Source: an uncultured Acidobacteriia bacterium
GTDB taxonomy: Bacteria; Acidobacteriota; Terriglobia; Bryobacterales; Bryobacteraceae
Assembly (NCBI GenBank): GCA_903929755.1
Contig: CAIYVZ010000007.1
Span: 17,233 to 81,232 of the forward strand
Direction of reading: 5' to 3'
Length of the DNA stretch: 64,000 nucleotides
Shown: in pieces, positions 49,006 through 56,602 of the stretch
How the letters are laid out: each line of letters starts with the position of its first letter
Numbering within the stretch: position 1 is the stretch's first letter
The notes under the pieces: generated by a model
What the model was told of the DNA's origin: nothing
The model's database searches: none
The model's input: only the letters and a program-made list of their open reading frames with translations
Translations under genes and position numbers: made by a program

Positions 49006-49587
49006 TTATCTCAGCAGAACGGATTCGTTGATCTGGTCGCCTGTGTGGACGTGGAGGCGGTTGCCCACCGGGTGAAACCACAGGCCGGTGCCGTCGGCGG
49101 GTGCGGGCAGGTCCGCCGGGCCATCATAATACTTGCCCTCGGTGCGCTTTGCGGCGTCCGGCAACTCATCGCCCGGTTCCTGGTGCTCCAGCAGTTTCCC
49201 GATGTGAACGTGCACATGGCATTGGGTCCGGGAAACGTCGCCGTTCATTGCAATCGCCCACCCGTCGCCCCAAACTTCCTTCGCCTTGCCGATCGCCAGC
49301 GTCCAAAGCCCCAGACGGGCCTCGGCGGACATCTTCGACAGCGGATTGATCCCGTCATACGCCGCACGGGGCAGCGCCAGCCAGCGGTTCGGCTTGGTGG
49401 GATTTACGTCGCGGAGCACGAAGAACGGCTCTGTTTCCGGCCTTTTCTCCGCTTCCAGGCACAAGCTGCACGCCCGAATCGTCGCCGTTTCCGGGTTCTT
49501 CAGGTCGCAGAGGCAACTCCGGATATCGGACCGCGCGACGGTAGTGGAAAGCGCCATCAGCGCCACGAGAGTAAGGCAGACCCGCAT
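49006..49587 (-). CDS. Secreted HIT-like hydrolase (CDP-diacylglycerol pyrophosphatase-like)
   Basis: This 193-residue protein has a signal peptide (MRVCLTLVALMALSTTVARS). It carries a HIT-superfamily catalytic segment, RTQCHVHVHIGKLL, near residue 130. FFVLRDVNPTKPNRWLALPR and GINPLSKMSAEARLGLW precede it. The combination of export signal and motif fits the CDP-diacylglycerol diphosphatase (Cdh) family, which cleaves CDP-diacylglycerol at the envelope. A longer frame begins at 49656 but would push the signal peptide inward. Sugar-nucleotide substrates cannot be excluded. Confidence 0.72.
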   Translation of the reverse strand: MRVCLTLVALMALSTTVARSDIRSCLCDLKNPETATIRACSLCLEAEKRPETEPFFVLRDVNPTKPNRWLALPRAAYDGINPLSKMSAEARLGLWTLAIGKAKEVWGDGWAIAMNGDVSRTQCHVHVHIGKLLEHQEPGDELPDAAKRTEGKYYDGPADLPAPADGTGLWFHPVGNRLHVHTGDQINESVLLR

Positions 49588-49610
49588 GAACCTCAAGTAT
49601 ATCGACGTTT

Positions 49611-50162
49611 CTACAGCCCGATCGTTTCTGCCGCTTCCCGCATGGCCCGAATACAAAATTCCACATGGGCCTCCAACTCAATTCCCAACCCCGTCGCCCC
49701 GTTCACTATGTCCTCCCGGCTCACGGACCGGGCAAACGCCTTGTCCTTCATCTTTTTCCGTACCGACGAGGCCTCCACCTCCGCTACTTTCTTCGACGGC
49801 TTCACCAGCGCACAGGCCGAAATGAAGCCCGAAAGCTCATCGCAGGCAAAAAGAGCCTTCTCCAGCAGGCTGTCCCTCGACACGCCACTGTAATTTGCGT
49901 GTGACAAAATCGCCCGCCGGATCTCTGCCGATACACCCCGAGCCTCCAGGATCGGCTCTCCGTGCATCGGGTGCTCCGGGGCGTTCGGGTGGATCTCATA
50001 ATCGAAATCGTGCAGCAGCGCTGTCACCCGCCACTGGGTTTCATCCTCCCCAAAGTGCCTCGCATAAGCCGCCACGCAGACCTCCACCTGGAGCGCGTGC
50101 CGCCGCAAACTCTCAGATTTCGTGTATTCGTGCAGGACTTCCAGCGCCTCGCCTCGCGTCAT
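49611..50162 (-). CDS. HD-domain phosphohydrolase-like protein
   Basis: This 183-residue protein has an HD-type metal site: RRHALQVEVCVAAYARHFG, then VTALLHDFDYEIHP with the paired His-Asp, and ILSHANYSGV. It is of the small stand-alone HD type often annotated as a predicted hydrolase of nucleotides or phosphoesters. It lies 23 bases before the HIT-like gene on the same strand. It is divergent from the TonB-family gene. The substrate is unknown. Confidence 0.82.
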   Translation of the reverse strand: MTRGEALEVLHEYTKSESLRRHALQVEVCVAAYARHFGEDETQWRVTALLHDFDYEIHPNAPEHPMHGEPILEARGVSAEIRRAILSHANYSGVSRDSLLEKALFACDELSGFISACALVKPSKKVAEVEASSVRKKMKDKAFARSVSREDIVNGATGLGIELEAHVEFCIRAMREAAETIGL

Positions 50163-50185
50163 ATCCCGACAGCATAGCTTTTTCC

Positions 50186-50262
50186 GTTCCGTAACGGGAC
50201 GCCAGACCGTCTATTCCATTTTACGGAACCGAAAAGCCTCCTTCTTCGTCAAATGGAATAGA
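50186..50262 (+). promoter_or_regulatory. Two mutually exclusive inverted repeats upstream of the TonB-family gene
   Basis: GTTCCGTAA (50186-50194) pairs perfectly with TTACGGAAC (50221-50229). TCTATTCCATTT (50210-50221) pairs perfectly with AAATGGAATAGA (50251-50262). The arms interlock and share one base, so an RNA could fold one stem or the other, or both as a pseudoknot-like structure. No T-run follows, so it is not an ordinary terminator. It could be a leader RNA switch or a double operator; the function is not known. Confidence 0.5.
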
Positions 50263-50387
50263 GGCCCGGTTTTGGCGGTCGTTTGGGCACGGAAGTGCAT
50301 CACAACTCCGTGAAAGCTGTGGTAAACTCCATGCAAGAATTAATAGAGACGAGATTTGGGTCCCCTTCGGAGAGTCAACCGAGCAAA

Positions 50388-51410
50388 ATGTCAGATTTAC
50401 TGCACACACATCCTATTGATACAGCGGTCCATGATGCCACCGGTGCAGTGAAGCTCTACACTGAGCCTGACGATCATCTCTCGCGCCTGCTGGCTCCGGA
50501 AACGGAGATTCCCTGGTATATTTCCATCATCGAAGCAGTGAAGGAACTGTTCAATCCACAGCAGTTACCTCCTTTGGAGATTACCTCCAGGCCCGTCGCA
50601 GTCAAGGACATCTGGGGCCTGTATGAGAGCGATCCCAAGTCGCGTTACTACTCCATCGGCGGTCACGTCGCCGTTTTTGCGCTGCTCTGGTTTGGCTTTA
50701 CCAACCCCACCGTGCAGAAGGCGATCCGCAACACTCTGCTGATCGATCCCAACATCAAGCCTTACGTCCCGGACGTGAAGCCCAAGCAGAACGCCATGCA
50801 GGGCGGTGGCGGCGGCGGTGCCCGCGAACCCCTCCCGGTCTCCAAAGGTAAGCTCCCCAAGCCTTCCCCGAAACAGTTTGTTCCTCCGCAGATTATTGAC
50901 CACACGCCGAAGCTGGCCATGGCGGCCACCATCCTCGCGCCCGAAGATACTCCACTTCCGCAGTCGAACCTCAACAACTGGGGTGATCCGCTGGCGAAGA
51001 TGATCAACGGCTCCAACGGGAATGGTGCCGGCGGCGGTATGGGCAACGGTACCGGCGGTGGTGTCGGTTCTGGTAAAGGTGGCGGATTCGGTCCTGGTGA
51101 AGGCGGCGGTGTTGGTGGTGGCGTGTTCCGTGTCGGCGGCGGCGTCAGCGCTCCGTCCGTGCTCTTCAAAGTGGATCCTGAATACTCGGAAGAAGCTCGC
51201 AAGGCCAAGTATTCCGGGACCGTGCTCCTCTCGGTCGTCGTCGATTCCGAAGGTCACGCCCGCAATATCAAGGTCCTGAAGAGCCTCGGCATGGGGTTGG
51301 ACGAAAAGGCTGTGGAAGCGGTCCAGAAGTGGAAATTTAAGCCCGGTATGAAGGGCGGTTCCGCCGTCAACGTCCGCGCCCAGATCGAAGTCAACTTCCG
51401 CCTGCTCTAA
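50388..51410 (+). CDS. TonB-family energy transducer protein
   Basis: This protein of about 340 residues has a cytoplasmic N-terminus. One membrane segment (YSIGGHVAVFALLWFGF) and a Pro/Lys-rich periplasmic stretch follow. A Gly-rich region of about 60 residues (GNGAGGGMGNGTGGGVGSGK and similar) is next. The C-terminal TonB domain is PEYSEEARKAKYSGTVLLSV through WKFKPGMKGG. It probably passes energy to TonB-dependent receptors such as the one at 19161. In-frame starts at 50283 and 50331 are possible; the ATG at 50388 is preferred because GGAG precedes it and the region before it carries the inverted repeats. Confidence 0.87.
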   Translation: MSDLLHTHPIDTAVHDATGAVKLYTEPDDHLSRLLAPETEIPWYISIIEAVKELFNPQQLPPLEITSRPVAVKDIWGLYESDPKSRYYSIGGHVAVFALLWFGFTNPTVQKAIRNTLLIDPNIKPYVPDVKPKQNAMQGGGGGGAREPLPVSKGKLPKPSPKQFVPPQIIDHTPKLAMAATILAPEDTPLPQSNLNNWGDPLAKMINGSNGNGAGGGMGNGTGGGVGSGKGGGFGPGEGGGVGGGVFRVGGGVSAPSVLFKVDPEYSEEARKAKYSGTVLLSVVVDSEGHARNIKVLKSLGMGLDEKAVEAVQKWKFKPGMKGGSAVNVRAQIEVNFRLL

Positions 51411-51430
51411 GCGCAGTCTCGCAAGCGTCA

Positions 51431-51470
51431 AAAAGGGGGGCTGGCGGTGCAAACCGCCAGCCCCCCTTTT
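51431..51470. terminator. Bidirectional terminator between the TonB-family and IlvD-like genes
   Basis: GGGGGGCTGGCGGT pairs perfectly with ACCGCCAGCCCCCC over a GCAA loop. An A-run precedes it and a T-run follows. It lies between the convergent stops at 51410 and 51492 and can end both transcripts. Confidence 0.92.
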
Positions 51471-51491
51471 CTCTTGATTCCAGCCAGGTGC

Positions 51492-53270
51492 TTAGTGCGA
51501 GTGGCGCGGAACCGTCTTCCGCAGTTCTCTGTACCCGACCGCGAAATCGAGGCAGGCACCCGTTTCCAGCTGGCCAACGTGAGCGCGGAACAACTGCTGC
51601 CACGGGGAGTCGTTCTGCAGCTTCGCAGGCTCTAACAAACTCCGGCGCCGGGCAATTTCCTCATCGCTCACCTGCAGATCCACCCGCCGGTTCTTGAGAT
51701 CCACCTTCACCAGATCGCCTGTCTCCAGAATCGCCAGATTCCCGCCCGCCGCTGCTTCGGGCGAAGCATGCAGAATCGAAGGACTGTCCGACGTCCCGCT
51801 CTGCCGCCCGTCGCCCATGCAAGGCAACATCTTGAAACCTTTCCGCACCAGCGCGCCCGGAGGCGCCATATTCACCACTTCCGCCGACCCCGGGTATCCA
51901 ATCGGCCCCGTCCCGCGCACGACCAACATGCAGTGTTCGTCGATATTCAGGGTTGGATCTTCAATCCGTCGCCGGTAATCTTCCGGCCCGTCGAACACGA
52001 TCACCCGCGAAGTGAAGCAATTCTCTTCACCCGGAGTTGAAAGGAACCGCGCGCGGAATTCCGGACTAATCACCGACATTTTCACAATCGCCGAGTCGAA
52101 CAGGTTGCCTCGCAACACCAGGAACCCGGCTTTTTCCTTCACCGGACTCTCAAACTTGCGAATCACTTTTTCGTCCAGCGTCTTCCACGACCCGTAGTTC
52201 TCGGCCACGGTCTTGCCCGTCACGGTCAGCGCGCCGCCTTTCAGCTTGCCCGCTCCCAGCAACTCACCCATAATCGCCGGCACGCCGCCGGCGCGATGGA
52301 AGCCTTCGCCCAGATGCTCCCCAGCCGGCTGCACGTTCGCCAGCAGCGGGATATCCGCGCCAAAATCTTCAAAGTCCTGAACGCTTACATCCACGCCCAT
52401 ATGCCGCGCAATCGCCACCAAATGCGGCGCGCAATTGGTAGACCCGCCAATCGCCGAGTTCGCCACAATCGCGTTCTCAAACGCCTCACGCGTCAGAACC
52501 TTCGATGGCGTCAGGTCTTCCTTCACCATCTCCACAATCCGCCGCCCGGTCTCGTAAGCCATCCGGCCTCGCTCCCCGTAAGGAGCCGGAATCGCCGCGC
52601 AACCCGGCAGTGACATGCCCAGAGCCTCGGCCAGCGAGTTCATGGAAAGTGCCGTCCCCATCGTGTTGCAATGCCCCGGACTCGGCGCCGACGCCAGCGT
52701 AATGTCGATCAGCTCAGATTCCGTAATATTGCCCGCCGCCAGTTGCCGCCGGGCTTCCCACAGCGCCATGCCCGACCCCGCCAGCTTCCCGTTGTAGTAG
52801 CTGTCGATCATCGGTCCGCCTGAGAGCACAATCGCCGGCATATTCACCGTCGCCGCAGCCATCAGAGCCGCGGGCGTCGTCTTGTCACAGGCCGTGGTCA
52901 GCACCACGCCATCGAACGGATACCCCACCAGGATTTCTACCAGGCCCAGATAAGCCAGGTTGCGGTCCAGCGCGGCGGTAGGCCGGCGGCAGCTCTCCTG
53001 AATCGGGTGCATCGGGAACTCGAACGGAATCCCGCCCGCGTCGCGAATACCGTCCTTTACCCGGTCCACCAGGGAAAGGTGGATCCGGTTACACGGCGTC
53101 AGCTCGCTTCCCGATTGCGCGATTCCAATCATGGGCTTGCCTGACTGCAGTTCGCCCCGCGTCAATCCCCATGTGGGATACCTTTCCAGATAGACAGCGG
53201 TCTCTCCTGGTTCGGCCGGGTCATTGAACCAGATCTCACTCCGGCGATTGAATTTGGTTTCGTTTTCCAA
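51492..53270 (-). CDS. IlvD/Edd-family sugar-acid dehydratase (xylonate/arabonate type)
   Basis: This 592-residue protein has the IlvD/Edd pattern: GKPMIGIAQSGSELTPCNRIH, LTTACDKTTPAALMAAATVNMP with the cluster Cys, APSPGHCNTMGTA with the second, and ANSAIGGSTNCAPHL. The C-terminal domain has PDSPSILHASPEAAAGGNLA-like features. The sequence PTWGLTRGELQSGKPMIGIA and the length are those of the pentonate dehydratase branch (xylonate, arabonate), not of dihydroxyacid dehydratase for valine. It should form a 2-keto-3-deoxy acid, using a [2Fe-2S] cluster and Mg2+. It fits with the UxaA-like and DapA-like genes. Confidence 0.87.
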   Translation of the reverse strand: MENETKFNRRSEIWFNDPAEPGETAVYLERYPTWGLTRGELQSGKPMIGIAQSGSELTPCNRIHLSLVDRVKDGIRDAGGIPFEFPMHPIQESCRRPTAALDRNLAYLGLVEILVGYPFDGVVLTTACDKTTPAALMAAATVNMPAIVLSGGPMIDSYYNGKLAGSGMALWEARRQLAAGNITESELIDITLASAPSPGHCNTMGTALSMNSLAEALGMSLPGCAAIPAPYGERGRMAYETGRRIVEMVKEDLTPSKVLTREAFENAIVANSAIGGSTNCAPHLVAIARHMGVDVSVQDFEDFGADIPLLANVQPAGEHLGEGFHRAGGVPAIMGELLGAGKLKGGALTVTGKTVAENYGSWKTLDEKVIRKFESPVKEKAGFLVLRGNLFDSAIVKMSVISPEFRARFLSTPGEENCFTSRVIVFDGPEDYRRRIEDPTLNIDEHCMLVVRGTGPIGYPGSAEVVNMAPPGALVRKGFKMLPCMGDGRQSGTSDSPSILHASPEAAAGGNLAILETGDLVKVDLKNRRVDLQVSDEEIARRRSLLEPAKLQNDSPWQQLFRAHVGQLETGACLDFAVGYRELRKTVPRHSH

Positions 53271-53318
53271 CTTTCCAATTTACTCCCTCGTTTTGGCTAC
53301 AATCGGAGCAGGACCTGT

Positions 53319-53849
53319 ATGGCCACCGCAGCCACTGCACTTGTCACCTTTGCCGAATTCGAAAAGCTGCCGGATCCCCTGGGATTCCGTCTGGAATTAC
53401 ACAATGGAGAAGTCGTCAACGTGCCCCCGCCAAAGCATGGCCACAGCTTTATCGCCCACAATCTTTTTGACGCCCTGAAGCTTGCTTGTCCTCCCGCCAC
53501 ATTCGTCGGAATGGAATTGGGCTTCCGTGTCGCAGATCGTAACTATCGGGTGTCTGATGTCGCGATGATGCCTCTTGCGCGCTGGCGGAGCTTGCCTCGC
53601 GATGGATACATGGAAGGTGCCCCGGAAGTTGTCGTGGAAGTTCTCTCTCCCTCCAACTCTGCCCTCGAAATGCTCGACAAAGAGCAACTCTGCCTCGAAA
53701 ACGGTTGCCGCGAATTCTGGATTGTAGACCCCAAAAAACAAACCGTCCGAATCTCCACCCCAACCGGCCACTTCAGCATCTATAAAGCGGGCGAGCAAAT
53801 CCCGCTCCTGTACGGCGGAGCCCTCGCCGTCAACTCCCTCTTCGTTTAA
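53319..53849 (+). CDS. Uma2-family (DUF820) predicted nuclease
   Basis: This 176-residue protein has LVTFAEFEKLPDPLGFRLEL, HGHSFIAHNLFDAL, VSDVAMMPLARW, EGAPEVVVEVLSPSNSALEM and KEQLCLENGCREFWIVDPKKQ. Together they form the PD-(D/E)XK-like Uma2 fold with its Asp and ExK-type residues. These genes are numerous in cyanobacteria and acidobacteria. Their role is unsettled; DNA cleavage is predicted from structure. It stands alone, 48 bases from the divergent dehydratase. Confidence 0.88.
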   Translation: MATAATALVTFAEFEKLPDPLGFRLELHNGEVVNVPPPKHGHSFIAHNLFDALKLACPPATFVGMELGFRVADRNYRVSDVAMMPLARWRSLPRDGYMEGAPEVVVEVLSPSNSALEMLDKEQLCLENGCREFWIVDPKKQTVRISTPTGHFSIYKAGEQIPLLYGGALAVNSLFV

Positions 53850-53867
53850 CCGGAAGAACCTACCCCC

Positions 53868-55940
53868 ATGACCCACCGGACGGCCGCCCTGATCCTGACT
53901 TCCGCCCTCGCTGCAATACCCGCGCTGGCTCAGTCCGTCACCTTCACCGAACAAATCGCGCCCATCATCTACAACAACTGCACCAAGTGCCACCGCTCGG
54001 GGCAGGTGGCGCCGTTCACCCTTGCCAGCTACTCCGACGTGAAACAGCACGCCCTCACCATCGCCTCCGTCACCCGCACCGGCTACATGCCCCCGTGGAA
54101 GGCCGAACCCACCTGGGCCGCGTTCCGTGACGAGCGACGCCTCACCGCCGACCAAATCGCGCTCATCCAAAAATGGGTTCTGGACGGCATGCCGGAAGGC
54201 GATCCGGCCAAAGAACCCGCGCTCCCCACCTTCCCGGAAGGCTGGACCCTCGGCACCCCGGACCTGATCCTCGAAATGCCCAAGGCCTACGCGGTCCCGG
54301 CTGACGGCCCCGACATCTACCAGAACTTCGTCGTCCAGACCGGTCTTACCGAAGAGAAATATATTCGTGCAGTCGAGATCAAATCGACAGCTCGCGCCGC
54401 CCTGCACCACGTCCTCTTTTTTACCGACACCACAGGCGGTGGCCGCCGTCAGGAAGCAGCCAACCTCGCCGCCACTGGGCAACCCGGCTTCCCCGGCTTC
54501 GGCAGCATTTTCCTCCTCGCCGTCGCTGACCCCGCCGCAGCCCTCGCCGGAGGTCTGGGCGGCTGGGTGCCCGGAGCCACTCCCGAATTCCTCCCCACCG
54601 GCCTCGCCTACACCCTCCCCAAAGGCGCGGACCTCGTCCTGCAGACCCACTTTCACCCCGATGGCAAGGTGGAAGCCGAGAAAACCGTCGTTGGCCTTTA
54701 CTTCACCACCAAACCCGCTCGGGACATCACCCAGGTGCAGGCTCCCGGCTACTTCGGCTTTCGGGCGAACATCGATATTCCCGCAAACAAAGCCGATTAC
54801 AAAGTTCGCGCCTCGTTCACTCTCCCCGTGGACGTCGATGCCTTCTCCGTCTCTGCGCACGCCCACTACCTCGCCCGCGGAGCCCGCATGACCGCCACGC
54901 TTCCCACCGGCGAAGTTCGCGTCCTCTTCTGGATTAAAGACTGGGACTTCAACTGGCAGGATACCTACTTCTTTAAAGACCTCCAGTCCTTCCCGGCCGG
55001 AACCCGCATCGACGGCGAGCTGACCTACGACAACTCCGCCAACAATTTCCGCAACCCTAACAACCCGCCGCAGCGCGTCAAATGGGGTGAAAACTCCTTC
55101 GACGAAATGGGCAGCCTGATTCTCAACGTGTTGCCCCGCCAGCAGTCCGACTCCTCATCATTGCGCACGAATGTGCTCAACTATACTCTCTACGCTCCCG
55201 TGCCGCTTGTCGGCACCAAGCCCTTCTTTATCTCCGCCGGAATCGTCGATGGCGCCAGCGCCCAGGCCTCGCCGGTCACCCCTGGTAAAGTCACCGTCCT
55301 GTACGGTGAACGCCTTGGCCCCGCCAATCTCGCCAACGGTCAGGTCTCCAGCGGCAAAGTTTCCACGAACGCCGGAGGCACCCAGGTTCTCTTTGACGGC
55401 ATTCCCGCCCCTGTCCTGTACAGCTCTGCCGGGCAGGTCGCCGTCATCGCTCCCTACTCGCTCAATGGAAAATCCGGAACCCAGGTCGTCGTCAAGAACG
55501 GAACCAGCACCTCAGACCCCGTCGCCCTCCCGGTAACGCCCGTCGCCCCGTCCATCTTTTCCGCCGATACCTCTGGCACAGGACAAGGCGTCATCTTTAA
55601 TTTTGATTTCAGCGTAAACTCCGCCGCCAAACCGGCCGACAAAGGCTCCGTAATCGTCCTCTACGCCACCGGCGAAGGCCAGACCTTGCCCGGCGGCATC
55701 GACGGCCAAATCGCCAACGGCCCCGATTACCCGGTCCCCGCTGCCAAACAACCCGCCACCGTCAATATTGGTGGTCTCCCCGCCGAAGTCCTCTACGCCG
55801 GAGCCGCGCCCCAACTGGTGGCCGGAGTTATGCAGCTCAACGTCCGCATCCCCGCTGGAGTCGCCTCCGGTGACGTTCCCGTCGAAGTTTTGATCGGAGG
55901 CGCGAAAAGCCAGCCCGGAATTACCGTTTCCGTCAGGTAA
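53868..55940 (+). CDS. Secreted fusion: cytochrome c, copper monooxygenase-like domains, Solibacter-type C-terminal domain
   Basis: This 690-residue protein has a signal peptide (AALILTSALAAIPALAQ). A cytochrome c-like domain follows with the single haem motif CTKCH at residues 38-42. The middle resembles ascorbate-dependent copper monooxygenases (PHM/DBH type), with ALHHVLFFTD near 184, LQTHFHPDG near 262 and SAHAHYLARGARM near 330, the His sets that would bind two coppers. From about residue 455 the Solibacter-type C-terminal domain begins (AGIVDGASAQASPVTPGKVT) and fills the last 230 residues. It may hydroxylate a substrate outside the cell. It is the strongest marker of the group to which the organism belongs. 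Confidence 0.82.
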   Translation: MTHRTAALILTSALAAIPALAQSVTFTEQIAPIIYNNCTKCHRSGQVAPFTLASYSDVKQHALTIASVTRTGYMPPWKAEPTWAAFRDERRLTADQIALIQKWVLDGMPEGDPAKEPALPTFPEGWTLGTPDLILEMPKAYAVPADGPDIYQNFVVQTGLTEEKYIRAVEIKSTARAALHHVLFFTDTTGGGRRQEAANLAATGQPGFPGFGSIFLLAVADPAAALAGGLGGWVPGATPEFLPTGLAYTLPKGADLVLQTHFHPDGKVEAEKTVVGLYFTTKPARDITQVQAPGYFGFRANIDIPANKADYKVRASFTLPVDVDAFSVSAHAHYLARGARMTATLPTGEVRVLFWIKDWDFNWQDTYFFKDLQSFPAGTRIDGELTYDNSANNFRNPNNPPQRVKWGENSFDEMGSLILNVLPRQQSDSSSLRTNVLNYTLYAPVPLVGTKPFFISAGIVDGASAQASPVTPGKVTVLYGERLGPANLANGQVSSGKVSTNAGGTQVLFDGIPAPVLYSSAGQVAVIAPYSLNGKSGTQVVVKNGTSTSDPVALPVTPVAPSIFSADTSGTGQGVIFNFDFSVNSAAKPADKGSVIVLYATGEGQTLPGGIDGQIANGPDYPVPAAKQPATVNIGGLPAEVLYAGAAPQLVAGVMQLNVRIPAGVASGDVPVEVLIGGAKSQPGITVSVR

Positions 55941-56031
55941 GTACGCCCGAAACGTCCAAAACTCCGCCGCAGGTAGGGTAATAGTACTCCTACCTATTGA
56001 TTATCTTTCACAAGAGACGTACAGTAGTCAT

Positions 56032-56400
56032 TTGGAACAACGTCGCGCACAGCGGTACAAATTGGAACTACCTCTGCAGATCCTGCAGTTGGGAGACCGG
56101 CTCGTGAGCCGAGCAGAACAGACGCGCGACATCAGTTCAGGGGGCGTTTGCTTCCTTTCCGGTGACAACGTCGACATCGGCGGCAAGATCGAGTACGTCA
56201 TTACCCTCTCCGGCAATACTCCTCCCGTCCGCATCCGCTGTCTGGGAAAAGTTCTTCGCAGCCACTGTCCCGAAGCCGGAGGCCCCTACGAAGTCGCCGT
56301 CACCATGGAACGTTACCAGTTCGTGCGCACCGACGAACGTGAACGTGAACGCGAACGTGAACGCGAACGCGAACGCCTCGCAGCCACCGCCACCGCCTGA
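56032..56400 (+). CDS. PilZ-domain protein with Glu-Arg repeat tail
   Basis: This 122-residue protein starts at a TTG with EQRRAQRYKLELPLQIL. The RRAQR segment and DISSGGVCF give the RxxxR and (D/N)xSxxG motifs that bind cyclic-di-GMP. GKVLRSHCPEAGGPYEVAV completes the barrel. The last 20 residues contain seven Glu-Arg pairs encoded by a GAACGY repeat. It is a small single-domain receptor that could act on surface behaviour or polysaccharide output. It stands alone. Confidence 0.85.
   Translation: MEQRRAQRYKLELPLQILQLGDRLVSRAEQTRDISSGGVCFLSGDNVDIGGKIEYVITLSGNTPPVRIRCLGKVLRSHCPEAGGPYEVAVTMERYQFVRTDERERERERERERERLAATATA
56335..56376 (+). repeat. Tandem hexanucleotide repeat (GAACGT/GAACGC) in the PilZ gene
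   Basis: Seven in-frame units run without interruption, differing only in the last base. Each encodes Glu-Arg. Because the unit is six bases, gain or loss of copies would lengthen or shorten the tail without a frameshift. Confidence 0.9.
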
Positions 56401-56602
56401 GCCAGCCACCGCTTTTCTTCCTGCGCTTTCCTTCGTTTTCCCTCCATCCCGGTATTTCCATTTCTTAGCGTCCTCGTCGCCAAGTTGGTGTTCTCTGCTG
56501 CTGCATCAGTTTTTTTTATCTTGCAGATCCAATGAAGCGATTTTGCTGTGAGCCGCCCTACAGCAAATAATGGGTATTCCTCTTCCCCGCTTAAGGACTC
56601 CT

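Noticed and set aside
53397..54866. Long open minus-strand frame across the Uma2 and cytochrome fusion genes
   Set aside because: Two well-supported plus-strand genes cover it and the translation has no recognisable domain.
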